In this document: positions 10,869 through 21,827 of the stretch, in pieces | Layout: each line of letters begins with the position of its first letter | How positions within the stretch are numbered: position 1 is the stretch's first letter | Assembly (NCBI GenBank): GCA_009667805.1 | Contig: CM019064.1 | Location: 76,134,400 to 76,198,399, forward strand | Origin: Leptobrachium leishanense | Taxonomy: Eukaryota > Chordata > Amphibia > Anura > Megophryidae | Reading direction: 5' to 3' | Length of the DNA: 64,000 bases | Notes under the pieces: model-generated | Seen by the model: only the letters and a program-made list of their open reading frames with translations | Database searches by the model: none | Told to the model about the DNA's origin: nothing | Position numbers and translations under genes: made by a program

Positions 10869-10913
10869 CATGGTACCGGCATGGTACCGGCATGGTACCG
10901 GCATGGTACCGGA
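10869..10913. repeat. 11-bp tandem repeat of CATGGTACCGG
   Basis: Four consecutive copies of CATGGTACCGG. Each unit contains the palindrome GGTACC, so the array can fold as well as slip. Confidence 0.9.
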
Positions 10914-10914
10914 A

Positions 10915-12113
10915 ATAGAAGCTGAAAATAAGTGGAAATAGGGAATTTTCCAATATATTATTTTAGTGTAAACGCTTACATATGTTGGGACTAATTCCCT
11001 ATCAAAGGAGCCCCACTTGTGTTGGGCAGGACTGGTGTACTTTAAAATTGTGTATCACATGGTACATGTAATCCACATTAAATTTAAACTATTTGAATAC
11101 ATCTGCAGTAAGTACCTAAAAAGCTAATATATACTCAACCCTGTAATTACCACTTTCATTAAGCATGGTCAAGAGGAATATTTTATTTTTTGAGATCTCA
11201 TCCTTTGTCATTAAAATCAAAGACAAAGGAAGACAAATCCTACCTGAAGAACACAACTGACATTCATAACTCGCAGGAAATTCATTCTCACATCAAGAAA
11301 AATGCTGGTTTTCCAGATCAGAGCTGTACAAGTCATTAGTGCTCACAATTCAGGCTTGTCGGATTCTGAACAAACTGTACTCTCAAGTAAGGCTAGTCCC
11401 TGCCCCGAGGTAGGAGGAATCGAGGAGGGGACTCGGTCTCTAATAGAGCAGCCCACGACATTACATATCGTTCCCACGGGTTAACTTTCTTTTTCCTTGA
11501 TGACACTTGACGGGGCTCATTAGAAAAGGGTATAATGTTTAGTTGTTTGTTAAGGTAACATTGTTATCTACGTGGCCCATGAATGAGCTGATCGATCAGT
11601 ATCAGTTTATCGACATAGAAAAGAAGCCTTCTGTTGAATTAGCAAGTACAGGTAGGCATACCAAGTGGTGATACCACAAGAAAATAAAAGTTTATTTTTG
11701 ACATTTATAAATGCAGCTGTACAGGTGAGTCATAGGAGTTTGATTGTCAATTAGCAGATTGTATAAGGAGTAAAAGACTGCTCATAATTAGCACTTTGAT
11801 ACATATGTGGCAGCTATCAGGTTTCTGAAGAGGTCAAACAGCGGTTGTCTGAATAACAGGTGTAACAGTCACGAAACCTGCAAAAGTATTTAATGTGTCA
11901 AGAGGAACAGCTCCACAAATAATGACAGCATATGCTACGCATGAAAGGATTGTGTCTGCAATGAGTGGTTGAAGCTTACTGTCAGGAATAAACAGACTCT
12001 TTACAAAAAAACATTAATGGAGAATCTAATCAATCAGCGTGACCGTGACCCTGCTGCAGCAATTCTATATGTCAGCGATTTAACAAATCCTGAAATTACG
12101 GCTGGGAGGATGT
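10915..12113. other. Unassigned intronic stretch
   Basis: AT-rich with no recognised feature. The 11302-11484 frame has no family match that I know. Confidence 0.4.
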
Positions 12114-12862
12114 CATTTTTTTTTTTAGAAAGTATTTTACCAGGAAGATTGAGATTTATCTCTCGTTTTCAAGTACTGTAGATACCGCTAGATTTACCGC
12201 TAGATTTTGGTGACAAAAATTTACCTTAAAATTGGAGGGGTCGCGTTATATTCGAGACATCTGCATCGCGTGTTAAAAAAATAATAACTTGCCTTGCTCT
12301 GGATCCCAAGTCTCCCAGAAGTTCAGGTAGTCTCGCTGAAGTGAATGCGGGCTCCCTGATGCTTGCAAACACTTCAGGAACTCCCGGATTCGGGGGAGGT
12401 GGGATCCATCACGACCAGAGGGCACGCTTGGTTTAAGTCAATCTTTCACCTCCATCGCCTCCTCCGGCCATCTAATCGCTAGTAAAGAAGACAGGTGGCC
12501 GGTGGCTTCATACTTCGTAACAACTGCAATCATTCTAGAGCAGAACACCCTGGTCTGAGGGGGAGCCTGACTGTGTTGAGAGAACCTGGAAGGATCTTAA
12601 TTGTTTACTGGTACAGTAAAATTTTGCTCCTCGCGTTATATTCGAGTCTTGAGTATTCTCTCATCTCCATAATCTCTATCCATCGCGTTATATTCGCGTC
12701 GCACTATACTCGAGTATCTACGGGTATGTCATGGGTGGCAAGTGGGCAACCGTTAGGTGTCATGCCCATGGACACTTACTGGAGAGGTGCTCTTGCCGGG
12801 ATTCGATCCGGTGTCTCCACGGTTATAGAGCAGGGATGTTACCTCTACTCCACCCAGCCGGT
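12114..12862 (-). mobile_element. V-type SINE copy, split by a MITE
   Basis: The 3' part (12114-12175, TTTTACCAGGAAGATTGAGA..CAAGTA) and the 5' part (12724-12862) together make one minus-strand SINE. The 5' part includes the central V-like block GTCATGCCCATGGACACTTA and a degenerate B box GGATTCGATCC. The intact plus-strand copy at 21019-21228 shows the two parts are normally contiguous. The MITE at 12176-12723 is inserted between them. Confidence 0.8.
12176..12723. mobile_element. Palindromic MITE with GTAGATAC ends, copy B
   Basis: The ends CTGTAGATAC and GTATCTACGG are inverted. Insertion into the SINE duplicated GTA (12173-12175 and 12724-12726). The interior matches copy A at 4046-4724 but lacks about 140 bp. 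The MITE is younger than the SINE it interrupts. A 3-bp duplication excludes hAT and Tc1/mariner, but does not by itself name the superfamily. Confidence 0.8.
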
Positions 12863-13228
12863 AATTTAGAAATGACAGAAGAGTAAAACAAACATCCAGC
12901 ACATTCCTGAAGAATGGTTTTATATCCAAATACATATCCAATACAGTTAAATTGAAGACTCACTGTGTAGAATTCATTACAAGAACCACTGAAGCTGTAC
13001 GGAAATCATCTCAAGCCCCTACTACTACTATTAGGTGTTTGATAGATATATTGTTATCGGTTTTGTTATTTTGTACATCCTCTCCATCTATCTACCCTAG
13101 GTTTTAAAATAAAATATTAAAAATTGAGGCAAACCCCTACAAAATGTTCCATGATAAGTGTTTGTAACAGCTCTGCATTTACACAAGGATATATATACAT
13201 TCTTCCTCTGGCAAAAGAGACAACTTAA
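12863..13228. other. Unassigned stretch
   Basis: Nothing recognisable was seen. Confidence 0.4.
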
Positions 13229-14046
13229 GGGGTTATTCACCAAAATTCCAGTGCTCTCCTTCGGTGCATTTCGGCATCCTTAATTTGCCGACCCTGCAAT
13301 GAATTCAACATTCACAGCAGGCTCCCTGAAATGCGCTGAATCGATGCACCGTATGCCACTGATAAACCTGCCGATCGCAGCTGAAAACCACCGAAAGAAT
13401 CGAAAACAAAACACTGAAAAACCCCTGAACAAATCGAAAAACCGTTGAATTGATCTGAAAAATTACAGAACACATCTGAATAATCAAAAAAAGTTGTCCA
13501 GCTGCCGGACAGTTGTAAAAAAAAAAACCCCAACTAAACACGCAACTTTTAAAAGGCGTTTTAAAAAGAAAAAAAACTAGTGCATGAAAATGCATGGAAA
13601 TAATATATAAGGTCCCGTGAATAACAATAAAAAGGTCTGTTACAGAATAAAAAAATTCACTGAAAAAAAATCCCGAAAAATGCCTAAAAATCCTAAATAA
13701 ATAAAGAGACTTTATGCTACAAATGAAAAGAATAAATATTTAAGAAAAATGGGGATTTTTTATACAATGAAACCTATGAGATTTGCCTGCTTAAACATGT
13801 CGAACGAAACCACCAAAAATCAGGGCATTTCAACAAAACGTTCGGTGCAGTTTGGTGTTCTCTGAACAGTTTAACCGTTACTTCTCTATGGGGAGTCCAC
13901 TGCCGCCAAAGGTAACCATATTTCTCTGGCAATTTATCAATATTTGGTGAATCACCAGCTTTTTGAATAACTGGATGGCCACGAAATTGGACCGTATGAG
14001 GAAATTCACCCTTCGGTTGCCAATTCAGTGCTCTCTGAATAACCCC
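13229..14046. mobile_element. GGGGTTATTC MITE family, copy 1
   Basis: It begins GGGGTTATTCACC and ends GTGCTCTCTGAATAACCCC, with inverted ends about 818 bp apart. The body shares blocks with 22405-23207, 38282-38553, 49162-50061 and 55194-56100, including a CTCCCTGAAATGCGC-type segment and a palindromic CTGAATAGC/GAAATTCACC region. TA follows the right end. Open frames within it are fortuitous. Confidence 0.75.
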
Positions 14047-14232
14047 TATAATAATGATATAAAAATGAAGCGGGAGGTCAAGTGTTGGAGGACTGGTATT
14101 GGCAAAAATAAGCAAACTAAAAACCTATAAGGACTTCAGGTTTTGTTTTAGACTCTTTAAAAGCTTGTGTAATGAGGGCACTTCTTACCTTTGTACCATA
14201 TATAAAAAAGACTGATAATTATGGATACTTAC

Positions 14233-14308
14233 CACATAGGGCAATGATGTGACTGCTATCTTCATGCACAAATTTCCTGGTTACTGCTTCTTCCATTATC
14301 TGTTTCAC
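14233..14308 (-). CDS. SGSM2: SGSM2 exon (start of the RUN-domain region)
   Basis: The minus strand reads TTTTTCTGTAG|GTGAAACAG... TGTG|GTAAGTATCC, a 76-bp exon with consensus acceptor and donor. It starts in phase 0 and ends after one base of the next codon. It encodes VKQIMEEAVTRKFVHEDS, then SHIIALC plus G. From memory of the family this is the segment just after the N-terminal KKE of SGSM1/SGSM2. The ending HIIALCG matches SGSM2, whereas SGSM1 has HIISFCA. SGSM2 (RUTBC1) is a RUN- and TBC-domain protein. Through its TBC domain it acts as a GTPase-activating protein for RAB32/38-type small GTPases, and it binds RAB9. The flanking exons were not found: exon 1 should lie to the right, probably beyond the window, and the next exon (AVEACLL...) to the left. 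Isolation among transposons, with a perfect frame and both splice sites, argues against a processed copy. Confidence 0.85.
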
Positions 14309-16300
14309 CTACAGAAAAATGAATAAATACGGATGTTAAATAAAGCTTAAATTTCTTTGTACTTAAATATTATGTAACACTTTAAAACGCATTTTATGTT
14401 TCATTTGAGCTCATCTCCTTTATATTACAGTGCGCATTTTAGGGAAACGATATGCTGATACTTTGTAATAGAACGTATTAATCTTCACAATCTGCTAGTC
14501 AGATTACTAGCAAATTAATGTGACGTTGATGGAAGATGCACAAGCTGCGACCATGTACCGCATCACACTGGATAGATGGAAAATTGCAAAAGAATTCATC
14601 CCAAATAATTAATTTTTTAATGTTTTACAATGCTAGCATTCATTCAGCCCAACGTACCTGACCTAGGATTTCCTAAACTGATGTCTAGTCAATAACTAAG
14701 GATGTAGTTTATGCAGAGAATGAGTAGGGTCGAGCTATGAAAGCCCCTTCCTTGCACACCATCTACACACCGGTAGTCTCCCATAGGGTGCCGGTATGCT
14801 CAGATTCCAAGAAGATGAGAGGCGTGATTAAGTCCTTATGGATTGAAACATCAAGTGGATTTCATCTCCATCCTAAATAAAGATCTGTGCATACTACACC
14901 TGGAGTGACTCTCATCTTCTTAGTCCCTGTAATTTATGCAAGCAGCCTCCCATAATGTTCAGCGTGCTAATGACATGTTATAGGTTGTGGCCTGCATCTC
15001 ACATCAACAGCTTTGCCCAGTGTTAAGCCCACTGATATGGTTGTCCAAAAATCAATTTGCACAACAGAAAAACAGTTGCAAATATTTACTTCAGCAGATT
15101 TTTGGATAAGTAATGGAACAGCCCAGCGAAAATGCTATGAAACTATTTGCATCTTCCAGGATGGAGGAAGGAACTCAGCCACCCTGGGCAAAACACATTT
15201 CCTGCAATCAAATCCAGGTCAACCAATTATCAAGTTTGATCCCTGTTTTGCTCGCTAACACACTTTTCCCTGTTATCCCCCCCCCCCGGCCCGTAATCTC
15301 TACCTCTTCAATTTCCAAAGCCCTTTCCGCTGTTCACTCTGTGGGTCAAAGTCATTCTGAGAAGGATAAGGTGCTGAAGGAGAATCGAGTGACATTGTTC
15401 TATTGTCGCCATCTGAAGTATTGGGTATAGGAGGATGGGAGATAAGCAGGAATCAAGTCGAGCAGGACGCAGTTCCTCCACAATTTTTGCAGAGGAAACA
15501 AAGTTTCCTTTCTGCCCACACTGTCTGGTGCTTTTTTTTATTTTCAGTCATGTGTTTCTTTGTTAAGTCATAAAATATATGATATTAATTATTATTATTA
15601 TCATCATAATAATCAGAACTCAGTATATGTATACGATTTCAAAAGGTGAGTATTGTGTGGTGGGTTAAATGTGAGTTGACAATGCTTAATTGGGGCCAGA
15701 AATTTTGGTGAGTCCCCACACTTATTTAAGACTTGACCCCTGGAGATAAGTGAGCGTGCAATTGTGACACCAATGCCCCTATCTCCAAAAACCTGTCTAG
15801 ACACAGGTGATTGACAACCTTCAGGGCGGAGTGAATACTTCTGCTTTGAAGATCTGTCACTGAAGTCAGGGACATGTGAGAGGTGGGGGCAGTCATGACT
15901 CCATGACCACTTAAATTACATTGACGATCAAGAGAGAAGGAGTTAAAAAAAAGAGCTGGGGGGCCATGGTTGCGGAGTCTGACCCCCTAACTTAAATGGT
16001 CTAGGTAGGCTACAGCGTCACTTTTATTTATTCGTTGATGACAGGTGGTGGGAATGTCTGCAACGGTTTTCACATTGAGGAGGGAAGCGTGATTGTCATC
16101 AGCCTACAAAGACAGAAGGTGGCATGAAAAAACTGAACGGCAATAAATGTCATTATGTGGCAAGCTGTTTCACAGATATAAAGAGAAACGTGATGTAGTT
16201 GGTAGTAATGCATTTAAGGTACAACTGAACACTACAAGAATAATAGAAAATAGGTACAGCGCACTCAATTAAAACAAATATTAGGTCTTACATACATGGG
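14309..16300. other. Presumed SGSM2 intron, mostly unassigned
   Basis: No further exon was recognised. It contains a block GATTGAAACATCAAGTGG..CTAAATAAAGATC (about 14838-14910) resembling the repeat at 8083-8215, a C-run at 15280 and (ATT/ATC)n near 15585. The 105-codon frame at 15113-15430 has no family features. Confidence 0.4.
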
Positions 16301-16533
16301 CATCTGCAGAAATTTTTTCGGGGGGGATTTTAATGGCATCCATATTCTGCCATTTTGACAATGTCATGGAGGGGACAGTCATAAAATAAAGCGTATTAAT
16401 ACAGAGGCTGCAAAACATCATGCAAGTCTAATAGAAGAATAAAGGTGTAAGTGTCTGATCTGAGTTGCATTTTCTAATCTGTTATCGCCATTCAATGCAC
16501 CACACTAGTCACACACCTATGATTAAGGCACTA

Positions 16534-18683
16534 AAGTAAGGGTTTTTAGAAGGCCATCTCTGTATACACAAACCATGACCGCCCCCCCCACAGATACTGG
16601 CACACACACCAGGCTCCCCCACTCCAAACATACATACACACACACACACACCAGCCCCCATGAGACAGCAGGAGGGGGGGTGCTGTCAGCGACTGTGTGA
16701 GCCAGCCCAAAGAATTGTGTGGGGGCCGGAGCAGGGTCCCCCTCTCCGCTTAGATTGTAAGCTCTGGAGCAGGATCCCCTCTCCTCTTAGATTGTGAGCT
16801 CTGAAGCAGGGTCCCCTCTCCTCTTAAATTGTAAGCTCTGAAGCAGGGTACCCTCTCCTCTTAGATTGTAACCTCTGGAGCAGGGTCCCACCCTCTCGTC
16901 TTAGATTGTAAGCTCTGGAGCAGGGTCCCCTCTCCTCTTAGATTGCGATCTCTTGAGCAGGGTAAAAAAGAACAGAAAGGTGAAGCGCCCACCGGAATAG
17001 TGCCTTAACCTCCCTGGTGTTAATCCTGAGTGTGACTCAGGGTTAAATTTCACTACCGCAAACGGTAACCCCGAGCCACACTCAGGCTGGATGCATACTC
17101 ACCTCCTCCTGCGCTCCCTGGCTGTCCCCCGCAGTGTTATCGCGGCGAGTTGCTTCCTGGTAAGGCTCCCTGTGAGTCACACAATGCAGGGGGCGGGACC
17201 AGGCAGCAAATTTAGAAAAAAATATAATACACTGTATAATCCAATGTGCAATGTTTATGAACGGCCAGTAGGTGGCACTACAGGATAAGAAACAGACCAT
17301 ACATCGTCTCACCCTTGTTTTCAGACAGATTTCAGTGTTTTTTGTTGTATTTTATTGAATATCATTTATTTGCATTATTTTGGATAATTATTTTTGGGAT
17401 AATAAATTATTATGTCGTGTTTCAAACTTTATCGGACTCAGTGTATTTACTAATTTTTTTTATTTATTTATTTATAAAGGATTTTACCAGTAAGGACTCT
17501 TGATTGCACGGATTTCAGTGCGTGATTCCTAATTATTACAGGTTAATTATGTACAAAAACACGTTTCCTTTAAAAAAAAATTGAGACGCTTTTAGACACG
17601 AAATTTAAAAGTAAGGGTTTTTAGAAGGCCATCTCTGTATACACAAACCATGACCGCCCCCCCCCACAGATACTGGCACACACACCAGGCTCCCCCACTC
17701 CAAACATACATACACACACACACACACCAGCCCCCATGAGACAGCAGGAGGGGGGGTGCTGTCAGCGACTGTGTGAGCCAGCCCAAAGAATTGTGTGGGG
17801 GCCGGAGCAGGGTCCCCCTCTCCGCTTAGATTGTAAGCTCTGGAGCAGGATCCCCTCTCCTCTTAGATTGTGAGCTCTGAAGCAGGGTCCCCTCTCCTCT
17901 TAAATTGTAAGCTCTGAAGCAGGGTACCCTCTCCTCTTAGATTGTAACCTCTGGAGCAGGGTCCCACCCTCTCGTCTTAGATTGTAAGCTCTGGAGCAGG
18001 GTCCCCTCTCCTCTTAGATTGCGATCTCTTGAGCAGGGTAAAAAAGAACAGAAAGGTGAAGCGCCCACCGGAATAGTGCCTTAACCTCCCTGGTGTTAAT
18101 CCTGAGTGTGACTCAGGGTTAAATTTCACTACCGCAAACGGTAACCCCGAGCCACACTCAGGCTGGATGCATACTCACCTCCTCCTGCGCTCCCTGGCTG
18201 TCCCCCGCAGTGTTATCGCGGCGAGTTGCTTCCTGGTAAGGCTCCCTGTGAGTCACACAATGCAGGGGGCGGGACCAGGCAGCAAATTTAGAAAAAAATA
18301 TAATACACTGTATAATCCAATGTGCAATGTTTATGAACGGCCAGTAGGTGGCACTACAGGATAAGAAACAGACCATACATCGTCTCACCCTTGTTTTCAG
18401 ACAGATTTCAGTGTTTTTTGTTGTATTTTATTGAATATCATTTATTTGCATTATTTTGGATAATTATTTTTGGGATAATAAATTATTATGTCGTGTTTCA
18501 AACTTTATCGGACTCAGTGTATTTACTAATTTTTTTTATTTATTTATTTATAAAGGATTTTACCAGTAAGGACTCTTGATTGCACGGATTTCAGTGCGTG
18601 ATTCCTAATTATTACAGGTTAATTATGTACAAAAACACGTTTCCTTTAAAAAAAAATTGAGACGCTTTTAGACACGAAATTTT
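16534..18683. repeat. 1075-bp tandem duplication, two near-identical copies
   Basis: Copy 1 is 16534-17608 and copy 2 about 17609-18683. Read side by side, they differ by one C in a poly-C run (16587 against 17657 region), and I noticed no other mismatch. Each copy holds a (CA)n stretch, a six-unit 37-bp minisatellite and the left part of a piggyBac-type MITE. The copy 1/copy 2 junction reads GACACGAAATTT|AAAAGTAAGGG, whereas copy 2 continues into the MITE right end. This is a recent duplication or an assembly artefact. Confidence 0.95.
16733..16962. repeat. 37-bp minisatellite derived from an L2/SINE tail
   Basis: About six units containing CTCTTAGATTGTAAGCTCTG and GAGCAGGGTCCC. A single related TGCAAGCTCTTGAGCAAGG lies at 51899. 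The same array recurs at about 17808-18038 in the second half of the tandem duplication. Confidence 0.85.
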
Positions 18684-18711
18684 GAAAAAATTAGACCGCC
18701 AGGGAGGTTAA
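17005..18711. mobile_element. piggyBac-type MITE, expanded by the tandem duplication
   Basis: Left ends TTAACCTCCCTGGTG occur at 17005 and 18081, and the single right end CCGCCAGGGAGGTTAA at 18696-18711. TTAA at both termini (18081-18084 and 18708-18711) fits piggyBac target duplication. The complete unit is 18081-18711 (631 bp); 17005-17608 is its duplicated copy lacking the right end. No transposase is encoded, and the short frames in it are fortuitous. Confidence 0.8.
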
Positions 18712-19280
18712 ACACGTTCGCTAAACATTGTATGTGGAGGTTGCTCTAAAAACCTAAGCAATTTACACATAAAAAGAAACAACGTAGCGCTGGTATACAA
18801 TCGGAAAACGTGTTTAAACACCATACATATCCATCAACATTTGTTTTGTTCTTTCTTTTCAAGAATTAACCCCTTTTCATATGGTGGTCTTTTCTGTATT
18901 ACTACAAGAGAAGACAGAGACCAACATTGCGCAGCACGTCAGTTCAATATTGGGGGGGAATAGCAGATATCTAACTCACATTCTATTGAGCCTTAATCCG
19001 GCTCTAGGATGGAATTCTTTATGGGTCTTTTAGCTTTTTCATGCGCCCATTCACCCCTTTATGAACCGTTATCTGCCGTCAATCTCCCCTGTAGTAAATT
19101 ACAAGAAGAAAACACTGGGCACTCCCCTAGTATAATACCGTATGGTACAACCAGAGTGAATATGTGCTGATATAAAACTCACATATTACTGAGTCCCACT
19201 CGGCTCTATGAAGAACGCATAGGAATTATAAGGTAATTCCTAAAACCTTCTTGAATCGAATTAGCAGGAGACAGCAGTAC
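18712..19280. other. Unassigned stretch
   Basis: AT-rich; nothing recognised. Confidence 0.4.
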
Positions 19281-19285
19281 TTTAA

Positions 19286-19800
19286 ATCATTTAATATAAA
19301 CATATATTTAAAACATATTACCAGAATGCGTTTCGCCCCTTAAGGCTTCTTCAGCTGGTATCACTTGTATCATGTCTGCTGTTCCCTTATATAATGTATT
19401 AAAAAGTCCCATAATCCTTAGCACATTCAATAAAAAAAAAAAATCGATTAAAAACACATGTAATCTAATTATTGGTCCGCCATTATGACGCATGCGCAAT
19501 TGCAGTATTTTTCGCCGTGAAACGCGGAAGTGTGGCGTATTCGTCCACCATCTTAGTATCTCTAATCACCCTAGAACGCAGGCGCTCGACGTCCCCGCCT
19601 ACCCCTTTGGCGCAGGCGTCTCAGCTCCGCGTTCTTAGTGTCTCTAATCACCCTGGAACGCAGGAGCTAGACGGCATGCGCGCTTCTCACGTAAACCAGA
19701 AGGCAAGTCGGATGGAAGAAGGACGGGAGCGGAAGAGGAGGGAGGTGAGTATAAAAAAAACACTGCTGGAAACAAGAGGATTTTAGGGTAAGTATTACAG
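19286..19800. repeat. Unclassified repeat with TGCGTTTCGCC motif and an internal 82-bp duplication
   Basis: It contains AGAATGCGTTTCGCCCCTTA then GGCTTCTTCAG. A related ACGCATTTCGCCGACTACA lies at 20854. At 19551 and 19633 the block TCTTAG(T)(A/G)TCTCTAATCACCCT is repeated with a period near 82 bp. Amphibian genomes carry many dispersed repeats with such a core; I cannot name the class. Confidence 0.4.
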
Positions 19801-20099
19801 TTACAAAAACAAAAAATAACGATTTATTAAGGGAACAGGGATAGGTTAGGATTAAAAAACGGGGGGGGGGGTGATTTTTTTATTAGAGTGTTCCTTTAAT
19901 AAAAATGTATTTATTTGAAAAAAATCACCTTTTTTCTTGTGTCCAGCATCCCAGCCTGTGGCCCATAGGAGCAGCTGCACCTGCATATCAGCCCTGCCTC
20001 TCCCAGCCTGCAAAGTGAGTGGGAGCACGTGGTGGATTGGAGGTGGAGTAGGGATGTGACACTGGTGCAGCCTAGTGGAGAGCCCAGGAACTGCAGCAT

Positions 20100-20182
20100 T
20101 GCAGTGAATAAATTATCATAATTTAAGCCTGTTGATCGGGGGCAAGTGCCCCCCCCTTGCCCCATCCTGTGGACGCCCATGC
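20100..20182. mobile_element. hAT-like MITE end fragment
   Basis: GGGGGCAAGTGCCCCCCCCTTGCCCC.. leads to CATCCTGTGGACGCCCATG, a GC-rich terminus of hAT-like style. The opposite end was not located. Confidence 0.35.
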
Positions 20183-20189
20183 TTACATA

Positions 20190-21018
20190 CACAATTCACA
20201 GATGGATAATTCTCCAATTTATTTCCACGAACCACGCCAGGAATAAAGTGTAAAAAAATAGAATTTTATCATGCAATATATCTAAACACCATCAGGTCTA
20301 TTCAAAGAAAGGTGAAACTCAGAAGAATGCTTGCAGAAGTAAAAATTCTAGGTCAAAATAGCCAAAGCAGAAAAATTATCCCATTTATCTCACTTTCCAA
20401 ATCGGCTATTTGGCCTATATTGTTCTCTTCACCTACCAATTCTCATGGTTTTCACCTTTCTTTGAATAGACCTGTATGTATCTAGTAAATACTGTCGAAA
20501 TCCACACTTGCATAGCATGAGCCTTAAATGGCTCTAGAGATGAACGCCTTTGGGCGTTTTCTTCCAATTCTTAATTACCCATCCACCTACAAATTCTTCT
20601 TTCAATTTTCTCAAGAGGGAAATGAAAGAGAAGCCAGAGAATCTTCCAAGCGTAATCCTGTATTTACAAGCCGTAATAGTTATAAAGAGAAAGCCAAATG
20701 CAAACTTGCTCTTTGAGGAGCCCTCCTAGGCTCTTAGATACATGCATGAGGACTTTTTAAAGGGAGAAAATCCACTGAACCATTCCAAAAACGATGCAGG
20801 GGTGGCAGGATAAAATATTAGAGCTTTTATTAAAAATAATTCACACCAGAACGCATTTCGCCGACTACACTATGACTACAAGAATAGCCTTTTACTGTAT
20901 ACAGTCATTTACTTAACAATTCATAAGACACAATATATAATTTGAAACAATAGCTACTGAAATGCCCTATATATGAACTTGAACACATAGCATGCACTGT
21001 GGCATCAATTTGACGTAA
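20190..21018. other. Unassigned stretch
   Basis: It has a palindromic segment: AGGTCTATTCAAAGAAAGGTGAAA (about 20295) against TTTCACC..TTTCTTTGAATAGACCT (about 20452-20472), probably a short MITE of about 180 bp. Otherwise nothing was recognised. Confidence 0.4.
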
Positions 21019-21228
21019 GGCTGGGTGGAGTAGAGGTAACATCACTGCTCTATAACCGTGGACAGAGACTGTGGAGACACAGGTTCGATCCCAGCAAGAG
21101 CACCTCTCCAGTAAGTGTCCTTGGGCAAGACACCTAACAGTACATACTTGCCACCCAGGACACACTTAAAAATGAGAGAAATCTCAATGTATCCTTCCTG
21201 GTAAAATGCTTTCTCAGAGAAAAAAAAA
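21019..21228 (+). mobile_element. tRNA-derived V-type SINE, intact copy
   Basis: The order is a tRNA-like head with an A-box region (GTAGAGGTAAC), a perfect B box GGTTCGATCCC (21082-21092), the block CCTTGGGCAAGACACCTAAC that resembles the V-domain core shared by vertebrate V-SINEs, and a tail TATCCTTCCTGGTAAAAT. This is a retroposed element transcribed by RNA polymerase III, not a tRNA gene. Other copies are at 12114-12862 and 46912-47090, both minus. Confidence 0.8.
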
Positions 21229-21825
21229 GCATGTTTTCCTCTCACGGTTTCTCATAATTAAAGGTTATGCAGGAGGTTTGTTGATCAAGAAACAAAACGG
21301 TGATCTAACCATGATGCTTCGCTTACATACGCCAAGCCTGTGCAGACCATGCTTTATTGAGATAATTAAATAAAATACACGCCTGCTTAGAATGAAAATA
21401 AAGCAAACCTGCGACGTAACCGGTAGATGACCAGGCTCTGCCAAGGTCTGCGCAGTATCAGTCGTTAAATATAAATCTCCTCCAGTGTCCTTATAGAAAC
21501 AAACCGGGACATTGATTTCTTGGTCTAACTGCGTCCTTTGACAGGCATATAGCAGCACTCATTAACCAATTAGGAATCCTAGCAACCGGAGAAGTAATCA
21601 ATTTATAAATCAACTCTGTTAATAAGAAAACAGAAAAAAAATCTTTCCTTTAAAGTACAATTAGCACATATTGAAGATGTCCTCTGCTGGCGATTAATAG
21701 AATGGATGTTGTTATTAGGAGACAATGACCACTCTACTGAGCTTACCTAATTGCTCTGACGACAGATTTGTTTTCTGAAACAGGACAAAATGCAGTCGAA
21801 TGGGACTTTTACTCTTTTTTATATA
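21229..21825. other. Unassigned stretch
   Basis: No recognised exon or repeat. The 97-codon frame at 21265-21558 lacks family features. Confidence 0.4.
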
Positions 21826-21827
21826 TA

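Noticed and set aside
10686..10904. 72-codon minus frame as a coding exon
   Set aside because: Starts inside an 11-bp tandem repeat, has no recognised family and no clear splice sites.
21019..21228. tRNA gene
   Set aside because: It has a perfect B box but the cloverleaf is not convincing. The same head, V-like block and tail recur at 12114-12862 and 46912-47090, so it is a SINE.
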